A stretch of DNA of 64,000 bases from Phil1 sp964612925. GTDB lineage: Bacteria > Bacillota > Clostridia > Christensenellales > CAG-138. The stretch covers positions 1 to 64,000 of the forward strand of contig CAZTFU010000004.1 of assembly GCA_964612925.1 (NCBI GenBank), given 5' to 3'. Below the pieces are notes generated by a model, which worked only from the letters and a program-made list of their open reading frames with translations, did not search any database and was not told the origin of the DNA. Made by a program: the position numbers and the translations under genes. Position 1 is the first letter of the stretch, and each line of letters starts with the position of its first letter. Below, one piece after another: positions 16,690 to 25,554 of this stretch.

Positions 16690-17112
16690 ATGGAAAGCAA
16701 GGATATAAAAAAGCTTGGCCGTGCCGAGCTGATAGAGATAATTTATCAGCTTAAAAAAAGCGAGCAGGAGCTTCAAAACGAGGTTGCATCGCTTAAAGCC
16801 GCGCTTGAGGACAGGACCATAAAGACTGAAAATCTCGGCAGCGTTGCGGAGGCTTCGCTTGCCCTTAGCGGCGTGTTTGAAAAGGCGCAGGCCGCGGCGG
16901 ATGCTTACCTTGCCGAGGTACAGCGCAGATATGCCAAGACCGATAACGAATGTGCGGCAAAGCTTCAAGAGGCGACCGCCAAGGCCGATGGTATAATTGC
17001 CGAGGCCAACCGCCAAAAGGACGCAATAGATCAGCAGTGCAGGGTCTCCCGTTCCGAATTGAGGAGGGTGACCGAGGTACTGCAATCGCTTAACGATTCA
17101 TTCGGCGTATAA
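16690..17112 (+). CDS. Coiled-coil protein heading the pilus operon
   Basis: 140 residues from ATG 16690, with GGAAGGGAG seven bases upstream. The sequence is almost wholly helical and charged: an N-terminal LGRAELIEIIYQLKKSEQEL segment, a coiled coil to about 45, the phrase GSVAEASLALSGVFEKAQAA at about 51-70, then a second long helix to the end. There is no signal peptide or membrane segment. Similar short coiled-coil genes often precede the signal peptidase gene in Firmicutes pilus clusters and are sometimes labelled DNA-repair-like. That label is not supported by any domain here. The next gene starts 12 bases later. A cytoplasmic assembly or scaffolding role for pilus biogenesis is conceivable but unproven. 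Confidence 0.8.
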   Translation: MESKDIKKLGRAELIEIIYQLKKSEQELQNEVASLKAALEDRTIKTENLGSVAEASLALSGVFEKAQAAADAYLAEVQRRYAKTDNECAAKLQEATAKADGIIAEANRQKDAIDQQCRVSRSELRRVTEVLQSLNDSFGV

Positions 17113-17124
17113 AAGGTAACTTGC

Positions 17125-17709
17125 ATGGATAAACAGCATCAAGTACAAATACCGTCCCTTGAACAGATAGAAACCGAGCGCAAGCGCATACGGCGCGGCT
17201 TGTATTACAGGCGTGCGCTCAGGGGCACGGTGTCGGTGCTTGTGGTTGTGGCCGCTGTAGCGGTGCTTATAACAACGCTGTTTTTGCCGATATTGCAGAT
17301 TTCGGGTGACAGTATGTCCCCAACGCTTGAGCATGACGAAATAGTCGTGCTGTTCAAGACGGACGATTTTCAATATGGTGACCTTATCGCGTTTTACTAT
17401 CAGGGCAAGATACTGTTAAAGCGCGTTATCGCAATGCCCGACGATACTGTGGTTATAGACAATGAGGGCAACGTGTACGTTAACGAAATGCTTGTTGACG
17501 AACCGTATGTTACGGAAAAAAGCCTTGGCGACTGCGACCTTGAATTTCCGTATGTCGTGCCGGGGGACGGATTTTTCGTCATGGGGGACAGGCGAACAAA
17601 CTCCGTTGACAGCAGAAACTCGGTTATAGGTGCCGTCACGCGGGATGACATAATAGGCAAGGTATTCATTCGCGTATGGCCCATAAACCGATTTGGGCTT
17701 ATGGTTTAG
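17125..17709 (+). CDS. lepB: Signal peptidase I (pilus-associated)
   Basis: 194 residues, type II membrane topology. A basic cytoplasmic N-terminus of about 30 residues is followed by one membrane segment (VSVLVVVAAVAVLITTLFL). The extracytoplasmic catalytic domain carries the nucleophile Ser in SGDSMSPTL, the general-base Lys in ILLKRVIAMP and the conserved GDRRTNSVDSR box. All catalytic residues are intact. Signal peptidases encoded within pilus operons can cleave pilin precursors or act as assembly chaperones; the SipA type that has lost its catalytic residues is not the case here. It sits between the coiled-coil gene and the giant adhesin. Confidence 0.93.
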   Translation: MDKQHQVQIPSLEQIETERKRIRRGLYYRRALRGTVSVLVVVAAVAVLITTLFLPILQISGDSMSPTLEHDEIVVLFKTDDFQYGDLIAFYYQGKILLKRVIAMPDDTVVIDNEGNVYVNEMLVDEPYVTEKSLGDCDLEFPYVVPGDGFFVMGDRRTNSVDSRNSVIGAVTRDDIIGKVFIRVWPINRFGLMV

Positions 17710-17750
17710 CCTAAGGCGGTATTATTTTGAATGAAGGGAGGGGAACACCG

Positions 17751-20700
17751 TTGCGGGATACTTTCAGCGAAAGCTTAAAGAGCATCATTTCCGATAAAAA
17801 CAGATACACCAAGATGACCGCTATTCTTCTGGTGCTTTCCCTTCTTGTATCCGTAAATGTATTCTTTGTTATGCGTCAGCCCGGCATTACCATGGCGGGA
17901 GATGCCGCCTGCGGCAAGCAGGAGCATGTCCATACGGACGGTTGCTATTCATATGAACTTATATGCACCCTTGATGAAGAACCCCATACCCATACGGACG
18001 ATTGTTACAGTGCAAACGAAAACGGCGAAAGCGTGCTTACCTGCACTGTTTCGGCCGAACCGCATGTCCATACGGAAGAATGTTATGTAAAGACGCTTAT
18101 TTGCACCGTTGAGGAGCATACCCACACCCAAGAGTGCTACAGCGACCCCAATGCCGACACCGAAACTCAGCTTGATTGGCAGAACATGCTGTCAGGCTAC
18201 AGGAACGGCACCGTGGCCGAAAACATGGTAAGGATTGCCCGCAGTCAGATAGGGTATAAGGAAAGCGAACGCAATTTTGAAGCGGATGAAAACGGCGTGC
18301 GCCGCGGCTACACGCGCTATGGCGCATGGTACGGGTTGCCCTATGCGGACTGGTCTGCGATTTTCGTAAGCTTCTGCCTGAATTATGCGGGCGCGGATAA
18401 AGCCGAAATGCCCTTCAACACGGGCGCAAATTCAATGGCATCGCTGTGGAAATCCACGGGTCGGTTTGCTGAGGGCGATTATTCACCGGTTGCGGGCGAT
18501 ATAGTATTCTTCAACAACAATACAGCGGGTATTATATTGAGCGTAAGCGGCGATTCCATGGAGGTTGTCGAGGGCGATGTTGACGCCGCCGTGTGCGCAC
18601 GCAGTGTAATCCGCACAAGCAACGCCATACTCGGCTACGGCATAGTTACGCCGCAGGAAGCCGACGAGTCCGAGCCCACATCCGAACCCGAACCCACGCC
18701 CACGCCCGATAGTCAAGCTTCTCCCACACCCGAAGCGGATGCAAATGCCTATGTTTCACCTTCTCCCGAGGCGGACGGCGAAAACGGCAGCCACGCATGC
18801 GACTGCGGCGCGGAAAATGCCGAAACCGTTGATATGCATAGTGAAGATTGCGCATACAGGGCATATATGGTATCCCTTGCGCAGGATATGAGCGCGGATG
18901 AGCTGTATGCCATGTGGCAGGAGCTTGGTGAAGCGGAACAAAACTTTATACTTGAATATACGGCATCAACGGATGCACTTTATGATAAGGCGGCGGCGCT
19001 TATTGCCCTGCTTTCGAGTGAGGGCGGCGTAAGTGAGCTTTGTGCGCAATCGGGTGACGTAAGCGTAAGCGCAAGCGGCAGCTTTAATGAGGGTGCCGCG
19101 CTTAACGTAAGCGAGCTTGAATACACGCAGGATCAAGTGAATGAGCTTATTGCCCCCGCAGTAAGCACACGCTTTGCCGCGTGGAGCATAACCATAAGCG
19201 AAACAACGGACGGCGAAGCGGCCGCGGCCGATTATACGGGCGTTGTGTTCACCGTGGCTTCCCCCGAAACGGTGAGTGCCGAGGGTGAAACGCTGTTCGT
19301 TGCGCATGTTGACTCTCTGGGTGCACTTATCGGCACAACGCAGGTCATATCAACGGACGGTGCAATAACATTTGCCCCCATGGGCGCAGATACGTACATT
19401 TTCTATGCGCAAACGGAAAGCGCGATTGACACCGACGGCATTGCGGAAGCTGCCATCGGCACCAACTGGATTGCATTAAGGGACAGCGGCTACTTTACAT
19501 ATTGGGAAAAGTATGCTTCCTCCGCCGTTTCGTCATATTCGGTCGCGGCACAGGACAGTACCGCCCTGCGTGCTTCGGCATTGAGCGTGGCAAGCGAATA
19601 TAAGCCCGACAGCGACAAGCCGAGCAGCGAGCAGATAAATGCGGCAGGCGGCAGCAAAACAAGCGAGGACGGCGAAGTTACCGTAAGCAAGACTATAAAC
19701 GGCACGGACATTGAAAACGTGTTTGACATTACGCTTACCGTTCAGACAACGCAGAAGATAGACGATGTTATAAACGAACCCGACATGGCCGTTGTTATAG
19801 TAATGGACATTTCCAATACCATGAATGATAACTTTGGCGGTGTTACAAGGTATGCCGCGGCAATGGAGGCGGCGGAGGGCTTTTTGGACAGCTTTGCCGA
19901 AAACAACACGCTTGGCGTAAGCAAGGTGGGCTACGTTGCGTTCAATACGGATGCGCATCAGATATTCGGCTTGCAAGCGTGTACAAACGAAACCCAAGCC
20001 AATAAGCTGAAAAACACCATGCGCACAGACACGGGCCGCATAATAAATGCAAATAACTACGGCGTTGCACACAACCGCTTTACCAATATAGAGGGCGGAT
20101 TGAAAATGGCGCAGGATATGCTCAGCGGCGTTTCCAATAAGAACAAGTTTATTATACTGCTGACGGACGGTTTCCCGACAACGTATTTGGAAAGCGGCTA
20201 TAAGGGCTATGACCCGTATGATACCACGGGTCGATTCTATGACCATGTGCTGAACGTGCCCTGTTCAAGCGGCACAAGCTACAGCGACAAGGCCGCAATT
20301 CGCGCAAGAAATATGGCCGCAAGTATAAAGAACAGCGGCACGACCATATTCTCCATCGGTGTTGACGTTGGCGGCCAAACGATACAGAAATACATTGAAA
20401 CGAGTGAAACTCTTGGCGGTATTTCCATTGTTGACCGTACGGGCACAACGTATGAAATAGGCGATGCAACAAGCACAGAATCCTATAAGAATTGGCTGAG
20501 AAGCAGCATCGGTTCTAACTATTATTATGACAGTACAAATACCGCGGGCTTGAAGGATGCGTATAATCAGATATTTGCTGAGATAAAAACGCAGATCGGC
20601 ACTGCTACCGAGGCAAGCTGGGTGGCAACGGACCCGCTGAAAACCATTAAAGATAAGGTTGAATTTATAGATTTCTATAATATCAAAAGTGAGCTTGTTG

Positions 20701-21509
20701 CCAACCTTACAGGCAAACATGCAGAGGGTGAAGAGAACACCGCGTCATTTGACGATGATAGTTCCACAATAAGTTGGGACTTGAAAAAATCGGGCTACAC
20801 CTCTGCCACGAATGATGAAGTAACCACATATACCTATTTGTTGAAATACCGCGTAAGGTTGAAGAACGAATATGAAAATTATGAGGAAAACTCCATCCAA
20901 GATACAAATGACGATACATTCCTTACCTACCGCACCGTACAGACGGTAAACGGCACTACAACCGTTTCGGACGATAAGACGGTTCAGTTCCCCATCCCCT
21001 CCGTGCACGGCTTCCTTGCGGAGTTTACGTTCACAAAGGTAAACGCGCAGACGCTTGCACCGCTTGAGGGAGTCGAGTTTACCCTTACGCATGATACAGA
21101 GAATTGCAGTATATGCCACGGTGACGGAACATGTGTCGATTTGAAAAAGTACACCGCCACATCGGATAAAAACGGCGTTGTCACGTTCACTGACCTGCCG
21201 AGCGGCCACAACTATATACTTACTGAAACCAAGTTCCCCGCGGGCTTCCATGCGGAGAATAATACCGACACATATTTGGTCACTATAGCCTACGATGAAA
21301 TAACCTTTAGAGTGACCGACAGTGACGGAACAACCGAAGCCTTGGACGGTACGAACGGCTATGTCGTCAAGAATGTGCCCACGCAGTACACATTGCCCAC
21401 CACGGGCGGCGTTGGCATTGCTCCCTTTGTTATAACAGGCACGCTGATAATATCGGCGGCCGTTATATACGGATATACATTGCGCAAAAGGAGGCGGAGC
21501 GGGTCTTAA
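17751..21509 (+). CDS. Giant LPxTG adhesin/pilus tip protein with CHAP-like, VWA and Cna-B domains
   Basis: 1252 residues from TTG 17751, which has GGGAGGGG seven bases upstream; a TTG at 17727 is in frame but unsupported. After a 23-residue cytoplasmic stretch there is a membrane/signal segment (about 24-41). Four His/Cys modules of the type HTHTxxCY follow (about 50-142), then a CHAP-like domain (about 145-300). Its expected catalytic Cys is Ser202 (ADWSAIFVSFC). A Pro/Glu-rich linker and helical region follow. A von Willebrand A domain (about 675-960) has a MIDAS-like DISNT (Asp686) and LLTDGFP. A Cna-B/SpaA-type domain starts near 1090 with the E-box YILTETKFPAGF. The C-terminus carries LPTTG (from 1215), a membrane segment and RKRRR. 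It is most likely the adhesive tip pilin anchored by the class C sortase downstream. Confidence 0.92.
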   Translation: MRDTFSESLKSIISDKNRYTKMTAILLVLSLLVSVNVFFVMRQPGITMAGDAACGKQEHVHTDGCYSYELICTLDEEPHTHTDDCYSANENGESVLTCTVSAEPHVHTEECYVKTLICTVEEHTHTQECYSDPNADTETQLDWQNMLSGYRNGTVAENMVRIARSQIGYKESERNFEADENGVRRGYTRYGAWYGLPYADWSAIFVSFCLNYAGADKAEMPFNTGANSMASLWKSTGRFAEGDYSPVAGDIVFFNNNTAGIILSVSGDSMEVVEGDVDAAVCARSVIRTSNAILGYGIVTPQEADESEPTSEPEPTPTPDSQASPTPEADANAYVSPSPEADGENGSHACDCGAENAETVDMHSEDCAYRAYMVSLAQDMSADELYAMWQELGEAEQNFILEYTASTDALYDKAAALIALLSSEGGVSELCAQSGDVSVSASGSFNEGAALNVSELEYTQDQVNELIAPAVSTRFAAWSITISETTDGEAAAADYTGVVFTVASPETVSAEGETLFVAHVDSLGALIGTTQVISTDGAITFAPMGADTYIFYAQTESAIDTDGIAEAAIGTNWIALRDSGYFTYWEKYASSAVSSYSVAAQDSTALRASALSVASEYKPDSDKPSSEQINAAGGSKTSEDGEVTVSKTINGTDIENVFDITLTVQTTQKIDDVINEPDMAVVIVMDISNTMNDNFGGVTRYAAAMEAAEGFLDSFAENNTLGVSKVGYVAFNTDAHQIFGLQACTNETQANKLKNTMRTDTGRIINANNYGVAHNRFTNIEGGLKMAQDMLSGVSNKNKFIILLTDGFPTTYLESGYKGYDPYDTTGRFYDHVLNVPCSSGTSYSDKAAIRARNMAASIKNSGTTIFSIGVDVGGQTIQKYIETSETLGGISIVDRTGTTYEIGDATSTESYKNWLRSSIGSNYYYDSTNTAGLKDAYNQIFAEIKTQIGTATEASWVATDPLKTIKDKVEFIDFYNIKSELVANLTGKHAEGEENTASFDDDSSTISWDLKKSGYTSATNDEVTTYTYLLKYRVRLKNEYENYEENSIQDTNDDTFLTYRTVQTVNGTTTVSDDKTVQFPIPSVHGFLAEFTFTKVNAQTLAPLEGVEFTLTHDTENCSICHGDGTCVDLKKYTATSDKNGVVTFTDLPSGHNYILTETKFPAGFHAENNTDTYLVTIAYDEITFRVTDSDGTTEALDGTNGYVVKNVPTQYTLPTTGGVGIAPFVITGTLIISAAVIYGYTLRKRRRSGS

Positions 21510-21598
21510 CCCTCCATTCTCCCGAACCGCATCCAAAAGCGCGATGTGTATTCAAAAAATATAGCGCAAAAATTTTGTTTTCAGAAAGGAACACAAAC

Positions 21599-23056
21599 AT
21601 GAAAAGAATTGCTGCTGTAATTATGGCTCTGTTGATGGTCATCGGCGTTGCATCCGTGGCATTTGCGAATGAAACCTACACCATCACCGTTACCGATGAT
21701 CGTACCTATGAAGTCTACCAGATCTTCACGGGCGACCTTTCGGGCACTACCCTTTCAAACGTAAAGTGGGGCAAGAACGGCACAGGCACCGAGGGTGTCG
21801 CCGTTGATGCAAATGTGCTTGAAGCTCTCGGCAAGCTCACAAACTCCTCTGATACCGACAAGCTGACAGAGATCGAGAAGTATGTCAACTTCAATTCCGA
21901 CAAACTCGGTACAGTAACGAAGGAGAGCCCCCTCAGCGTTGCACCCGGTTACTACCTGCTCAAGGACGTTACCGAGCTTGGCGATGGGCAGGAAGAAAGC
22001 CTTTACGTCGTTAAGATTGTCGCCAACGTAGAAGTCAAAGCCAAGGCAGGCGAAGTGACGAGCGAAAAGAAGGTAAAGGACAAGAACGATTCCACGGGCG
22101 TAGAGAGCGAATGGCAGGACAGCGCAAGCTATGACATCGGTGACGATGTGCCCTTTAAGCTCAGCGCAACCATAACAAATCAGTATGCCAACTATAAGCA
22201 TTACTACCTTGCCTTCCACGATACCCTGTCAGAAGGTCTTACCTTTAATGCTGACAGCGTTAAAGTGAAGATAGACGGCACAACCGTTACCAGTGGCTAT
22301 GAGCTTGTAACCGAGGGTCTTACCGACGGCTGCACATTTGAGGTTGTGTTCAATGATCTCAAGAACACTACCGCTCATGCAAGCAGCGTCATCACCGTTG
22401 AATACACCGCAAAGCTCAATGAGCAGGCCACAATCGGCAGCACGGGCAACGACAACAAGATGAATGTTGAGTACTCTAACAACCCCAATGACGAGAGCGA
22501 AGGCAAACCCGATGAACCCGGCAAAACCCCCGAAGATAAGGTTGTTGTGTTCACCTACAAGCTTGTTGTGAACAAGGTCGATCAAGAGCAGAAGCCCCTT
22601 ACCGGCGCAGGCTTCACCCTGTATAAGAAAGTAAAGGATGAAACCGCTGCCGAGGGTTACAAGTGGGAGCAGATAGGCGAAGAGATCAAGGGCGAAGAAA
22701 TGACCACCTTTGAATGGAAGGGCCTTGACGATGGCGACTATAAGCTCGTTGAAACCACCACCCCCGCGGGTTACAACACCATGGCGGATATAGAGTTCAC
22801 CATAGACGACACTATTGGCGGTGAGGATAATATCACCCTTACAGGCCTTGTGGCCGCTGCCAACAACCAGACTTGGATAACGGGCACCCCTGCCGACGGC
22901 AAGCTTGAAACCGACATCGTGAACAACAAGGGTACCATACTGCCCGAAACAGGCGCACAGGGCACCGTGATGTTCATAACCTTCGGTTCAATAATTGCCG
23001 TTGCGGCAGTCGTACTGATGGTAACGCGCAAGAAGATGTCCGTTTACGAGGACTAA
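21599..23056 (+). CDS. Major pilin (SpaA/FimA-type, LPETG)
   Basis: 485 residues from ATG 21599 with AGAAAGGA upstream. The signal peptide runs MKRIAAVIMALLMVIGVASV with cleavage after about AFA. Residues about 155-300 resemble the isopeptide-forming fimbrial D2 domain (DVPFKLSATITNQYANYKHY, FHDTLSEGLTF). Residues about 325-440 form a Cna-B domain (LVVNKVDQEQKPLTGAGFTL and the E-box DYKLVETTTPAGY). The C-terminus has LPETG, a hydrophobic anchor and a short charged tail. Intramolecular Lys-Asn isopeptide bonds are expected from the E-box Glu. A canonical WxxxVxVYPK pilin motif is not visible; a Lys near VTSEKKVKDKN may serve for polymerisation. A strong hairpin follows the gene before the sortase, consistent with higher pilin expression. 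Confidence 0.92.
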   Translation: MKRIAAVIMALLMVIGVASVAFANETYTITVTDDRTYEVYQIFTGDLSGTTLSNVKWGKNGTGTEGVAVDANVLEALGKLTNSSDTDKLTEIEKYVNFNSDKLGTVTKESPLSVAPGYYLLKDVTELGDGQEESLYVVKIVANVEVKAKAGEVTSEKKVKDKNDSTGVESEWQDSASYDIGDDVPFKLSATITNQYANYKHYYLAFHDTLSEGLTFNADSVKVKIDGTTVTSGYELVTEGLTDGCTFEVVFNDLKNTTAHASSVITVEYTAKLNEQATIGSTGNDNKMNVEYSNNPNDESEGKPDEPGKTPEDKVVVFTYKLVVNKVDQEQKPLTGAGFTLYKKVKDETAAEGYKWEQIGEEIKGEEMTTFEWKGLDDGDYKLVETTTPAGYNTMADIEFTIDDTIGGEDNITLTGLVAAANNQTWITGTPADGKLETDIVNNKGTILPETGAQGTVMFITFGSIIAVAAVVLMVTRKKMSVYED

Positions 23057-23085
23057 ATCTTTAACCCCTTAGCAGCAGATTTTTC

Positions 23086-23116
23086 GCGGCGGGCAGCCTG
23101 AGCCGCTGTCCGCCGC
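23086..23116 (+). promoter_or_regulatory. Hairpin between major pilin and class C sortase
   Basis: GCGGCGGGCAG (23086-23096) pairs with CTGTCCGCCGC (23106-23116) through 11 pairs including one G-U, with a nine-base loop. There is only a weak T-rich sequence afterwards, so a partial terminator or mRNA-stability element is more likely than a full stop. Confidence 0.6.
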
Positions 23117-23153
23117 TATGCTGATAATTTTGACCGTTTTTGGAGATACTGCC

Positions 23154-23999
23154 ATGAAGAAAGACAGGGCGGGCATAATACTCGTGCTTATGCTGTTTAT
23201 CGGCGTGTGCGTACTGCTGTACCCTGCGGTAAGCCAATACTGGAACTCAAAAACGCAGACGCGGGCGGTCGAAAACTATCAGCAGATACTTGAATCCCTT
23301 AACGGGGAGGATAATTCCGCCCTGTTTGAGGCGGCCGAGGAGTACAATTTGGCACTGCTGCAGCTTGATGACCCGTTATACGACCACAGTTCCCTTGCCG
23401 ATTATCTTGACATACTTGATATAAGCGGCACGGGCATAATGGGTTATGTTTCGATTGAAAAGCTTGGTGTGGAGCTGCCCATTTATCACACCGTATCCGC
23501 ACAGGTGTTGAACATCGCCTGCGGCCATATAGAGGGCTCATCCCTGCCCGTGGGAGGGGAAAGCACACACAGCGTGCTTTCGGCGCACAGAGGGCTTCCC
23601 CATGCAAAGCTGTTTACCGACCTTGACAAGTTGGAGCTTGGGGACACGTTTACAATTACCATATTGGATAAAACGCTGACATATCAGGTAGATCAAATAA
23701 AAGTTGTATCGCCTGATGAGGTCGGCTATATCCAAATCATAAGCGGCGAGGATCACTGCACACTTTTGACCTGCACGCCTTACGGAATAAATTCGCACAG
23801 GCTGCTTGTTCGCGGTACGCGCATAGAGAACGCCGCACCGAAGCTGTATGTAACAAGCGATGCATACAGGATAGATTCGCTTGTGGCAACGCCCGTTGTG
23901 GCCGCGCCAATGTTGCTTATACTGCTTATAGTGTTGATGGTAAAATACCGCAACAAGGGCAGTAAACCTCTTATTTCAAAGGAGGATGTGAAAAGATGA
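23154..23999 (+). CDS. Class C sortase (pilin polymerase)
   Basis: 281 residues from ATG 23154 with TGGAG upstream. An N-terminal membrane segment (about 8-28) and a C-terminal one (about 240-262) flank an extracellular sortase domain, the two-anchor layout typical of class C. The catalytic triad is complete: His in LSAHRGLP, Cys in LLTCTPYG and Arg in NSHRLLVRG. The lid region preceding the domain reads LDDPLYDHSS, resembling the DP[WFY] lid motif with Leu in the aromatic position. It should polymerise the LPETG major pilin and attach the LPTTG tip. The stop overlaps the next start by four bases (ATGA). Confidence 0.94.
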   Translation: MKKDRAGIILVLMLFIGVCVLLYPAVSQYWNSKTQTRAVENYQQILESLNGEDNSALFEAAEEYNLALLQLDDPLYDHSSLADYLDILDISGTGIMGYVSIEKLGVELPIYHTVSAQVLNIACGHIEGSSLPVGGESTHSVLSAHRGLPHAKLFTDLDKLELGDTFTITILDKTLTYQVDQIKVVSPDEVGYIQIISGEDHCTLLTCTPYGINSHRLLVRGTRIENAAPKLYVTSDAYRIDSLVATPVVAAPMLLILLIVLMVKYRNKGSKPLISKEDVKR

Positions 24000-24967
24000 C
24001 AAGAAAAGTATCGGCACTTTTATGCTTCGTTTTGAGTATGTGCCTTTTGATATTGCCGTCGAACGTATGCGCCGTTTCCACTACGGAGGCAACGCAACCC
24101 ATCCGCACGGACAGTGAATGTACGCTCAGCATAACATACGGTTATGATGGGCTGAAGTTTGCATCCGCAGAGGTTTCAATATATAAAATAGCATCCGTTT
24201 CGGCGGATTTTCAGTACACCTACACAAACGATTTTGCACCCGTAAAGCTTGATCTGAACGGCATTGATACATCCGACGATTGGAATACGGTCAAATCAAC
24301 GCTTGATTCCTTCATTGCATCAAATAAAATAAAGCCGACCACAACCGTTAAAACGGATGAAAACGGTGTGGCCGTGTTCAAAAAGCTTTCCGTGGGGCTG
24401 TATTTTGTTTCAATGACGGCCGTGAATAAGGATGGGTTCAGATATTACTTTTACCCAACGCTTGTATCACTGCCGAACCTTAACGCACAGACCAAGGATT
24501 GGGATTATTCCGTTTCCGTTGCGCCAAAGCCCGAGGTTGACCCGCCCGATGATAATACGCACGATGATGTGCGTTACAAGGTGGTAAAGCTTTGGCGAAA
24601 CGATCACGGCATATCGCGCCCGAACACCGTAACGGTGGACATAATAAGGAATTATACGGTCGTAAAAACCGTGATACTGTCAGAGGCTACAGGCTGGTCA
24701 TACGAATGGATAGCCGACAATGACGGCAGCGTGTGGAACGTTGCCGAAAGGAACGTGCCAAGTGATTATGTTTCGGTCGTTGACAAATATACAACCACGT
24801 TTACGATAACAAACACCGTGCCCGAGGATAAGACACCTGTCGGCGATAAGCCCTCAAACCCAAAAACGGGCGATAGCACGAACCTTACACTGTACATAAT
24901 GCTCATGTGCATTTCGGGTATTGTGCTTATAGTGCTTGGCATAACGGGCAAAAGGAAAAGCAAATGA
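23996..24967 (+). CDS. Minor (probably basal) pilin with NPKTG sorting signal
   Basis: 323 residues. A signal peptide (VSALLCFVLSMCLLILPSNV) is followed by a beta-rich domain with VFKKLSVGLYFVSM. A Cna-B-like domain covers about 195-275 (YKVVKLWRNDHGISRPNTVT, VWNVAERNVPSDY). The C-terminal sorting signal is NPKTG, followed by a hydrophobic segment and KRKSK, rather than the LPxTG used by the other two pilins. Such a distinct motif often marks the basal pilin, which is attached to the cell wall by a dedicated sortase. The class B sortase two genes downstream is the candidate. It overlaps the class C sortase gene at its start and the sortase-like gene at its stop. Confidence 0.9.
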   Translation: MTRKVSALLCFVLSMCLLILPSNVCAVSTTEATQPIRTDSECTLSITYGYDGLKFASAEVSIYKIASVSADFQYTYTNDFAPVKLDLNGIDTSDDWNTVKSTLDSFIASNKIKPTTTVKTDENGVAVFKKLSVGLYFVSMTAVNKDGFRYYFYPTLVSLPNLNAQTKDWDYSVSVAPKPEVDPPDDNTHDDVRYKVVKLWRNDHGISRPNTVTVDIIRNYTVVKTVILSEATGWSYEWIADNDGSVWNVAERNVPSDYVSVVDKYTTTFTITNTVPEDKTPVGDKPSNPKTGDSTNLTLYIMLMCISGIVLIVLGITGKRKSK

Positions 24968-25542
24968 ATAAGCGTACTCGGATAATGTCGGCCTGCATAG
25001 TTGCGGGCTGTGCGCTTATATTGGCCGCACTCGGGCTTATCATATTCATGCAAGTAATGATAAGCCGCAGTGAAAAGGCCGCGCAGGATGTAAGCGCGGC
25101 AATACTCGATTCCATAGCCGAACCGCATGCGGCCGCAAAGCAGACAAAAGAAAACACCGCCATGAGCGTGCTTTCCGTAGGCGGGCGGGACTATGTCGGC
25201 CTTATTGAGTTGCCAAGTCACGCACTAACGCTTCCCATTGCCGCAGAAGAGGAGCCGCTTTCACTTTTGCCGTATGTATACAGCGGGTCCGTCTATGCCG
25301 AAAGCATGGTGATATACGCCTCGACTCAGCGGGGTCAAATTGATTTTTATAAAGAAATAAACGTATACGATGCCGTATACTTTACCGATATGACGGGCGG
25401 CCGATATTCATTTGAAGTGGCGGACATACTCTACCGCACCGAAATAACGGAACAAATGCTGCAGGATTGCAAATACCCGCTTGTGATACTTACAGAGGGT
25501 CAAAACGCGAATGAATATGTGCTTATCTGCTGTGATTTATAA
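24964..25542 (+). CDS. Sortase-fold protein lacking the catalytic triad (pseudosortase)
   Basis: 192 residues from ATG 24964 (ATGA overlap), with AAAGGAAA upstream. One N-terminal membrane segment (about 8-30) precedes an extracellular domain. GRDYVGLIELPSHALTLPI (74-92) matches the opening strand of sortases (GxIxIPxLxLxLPI), and GRYSFEVADI matches the central strand. All three catalytic positions are changed by my alignment to the two neighbouring sortases: His becomes Ser120 (MVIYAS), Cys becomes Glu178 (VILTEG) and Arg becomes Glu184 (NEYVLICC). The final strand YVLIC is shared with the class B sortase downstream. A non-enzymatic role, such as a pilin chaperone, sortase partner or housekeeping scaffold, is inferred. 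It lies between the NPKTG pilin and the class B sortase. Confidence 0.8.
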   Translation: MNKRTRIMSACIVAGCALILAALGLIIFMQVMISRSEKAAQDVSAAILDSIAEPHAAAKQTKENTAMSVLSVGGRDYVGLIELPSHALTLPIAAEEEPLSLLPYVYSGSVYAESMVIYASTQRGQIDFYKEINVYDAVYFTDMTGGRYSFEVADILYRTEITEQMLQDCKYPLVILTEGQNANEYVLICCDL

Positions 25543-25554
25543 GAGGACAAACGC

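Noticed and set aside
19533..21536. Long minus-strand frames opposite the giant adhesin
   Set aside because: They are shadows of the adhesin codons; the plus-strand domains are unmistakable.
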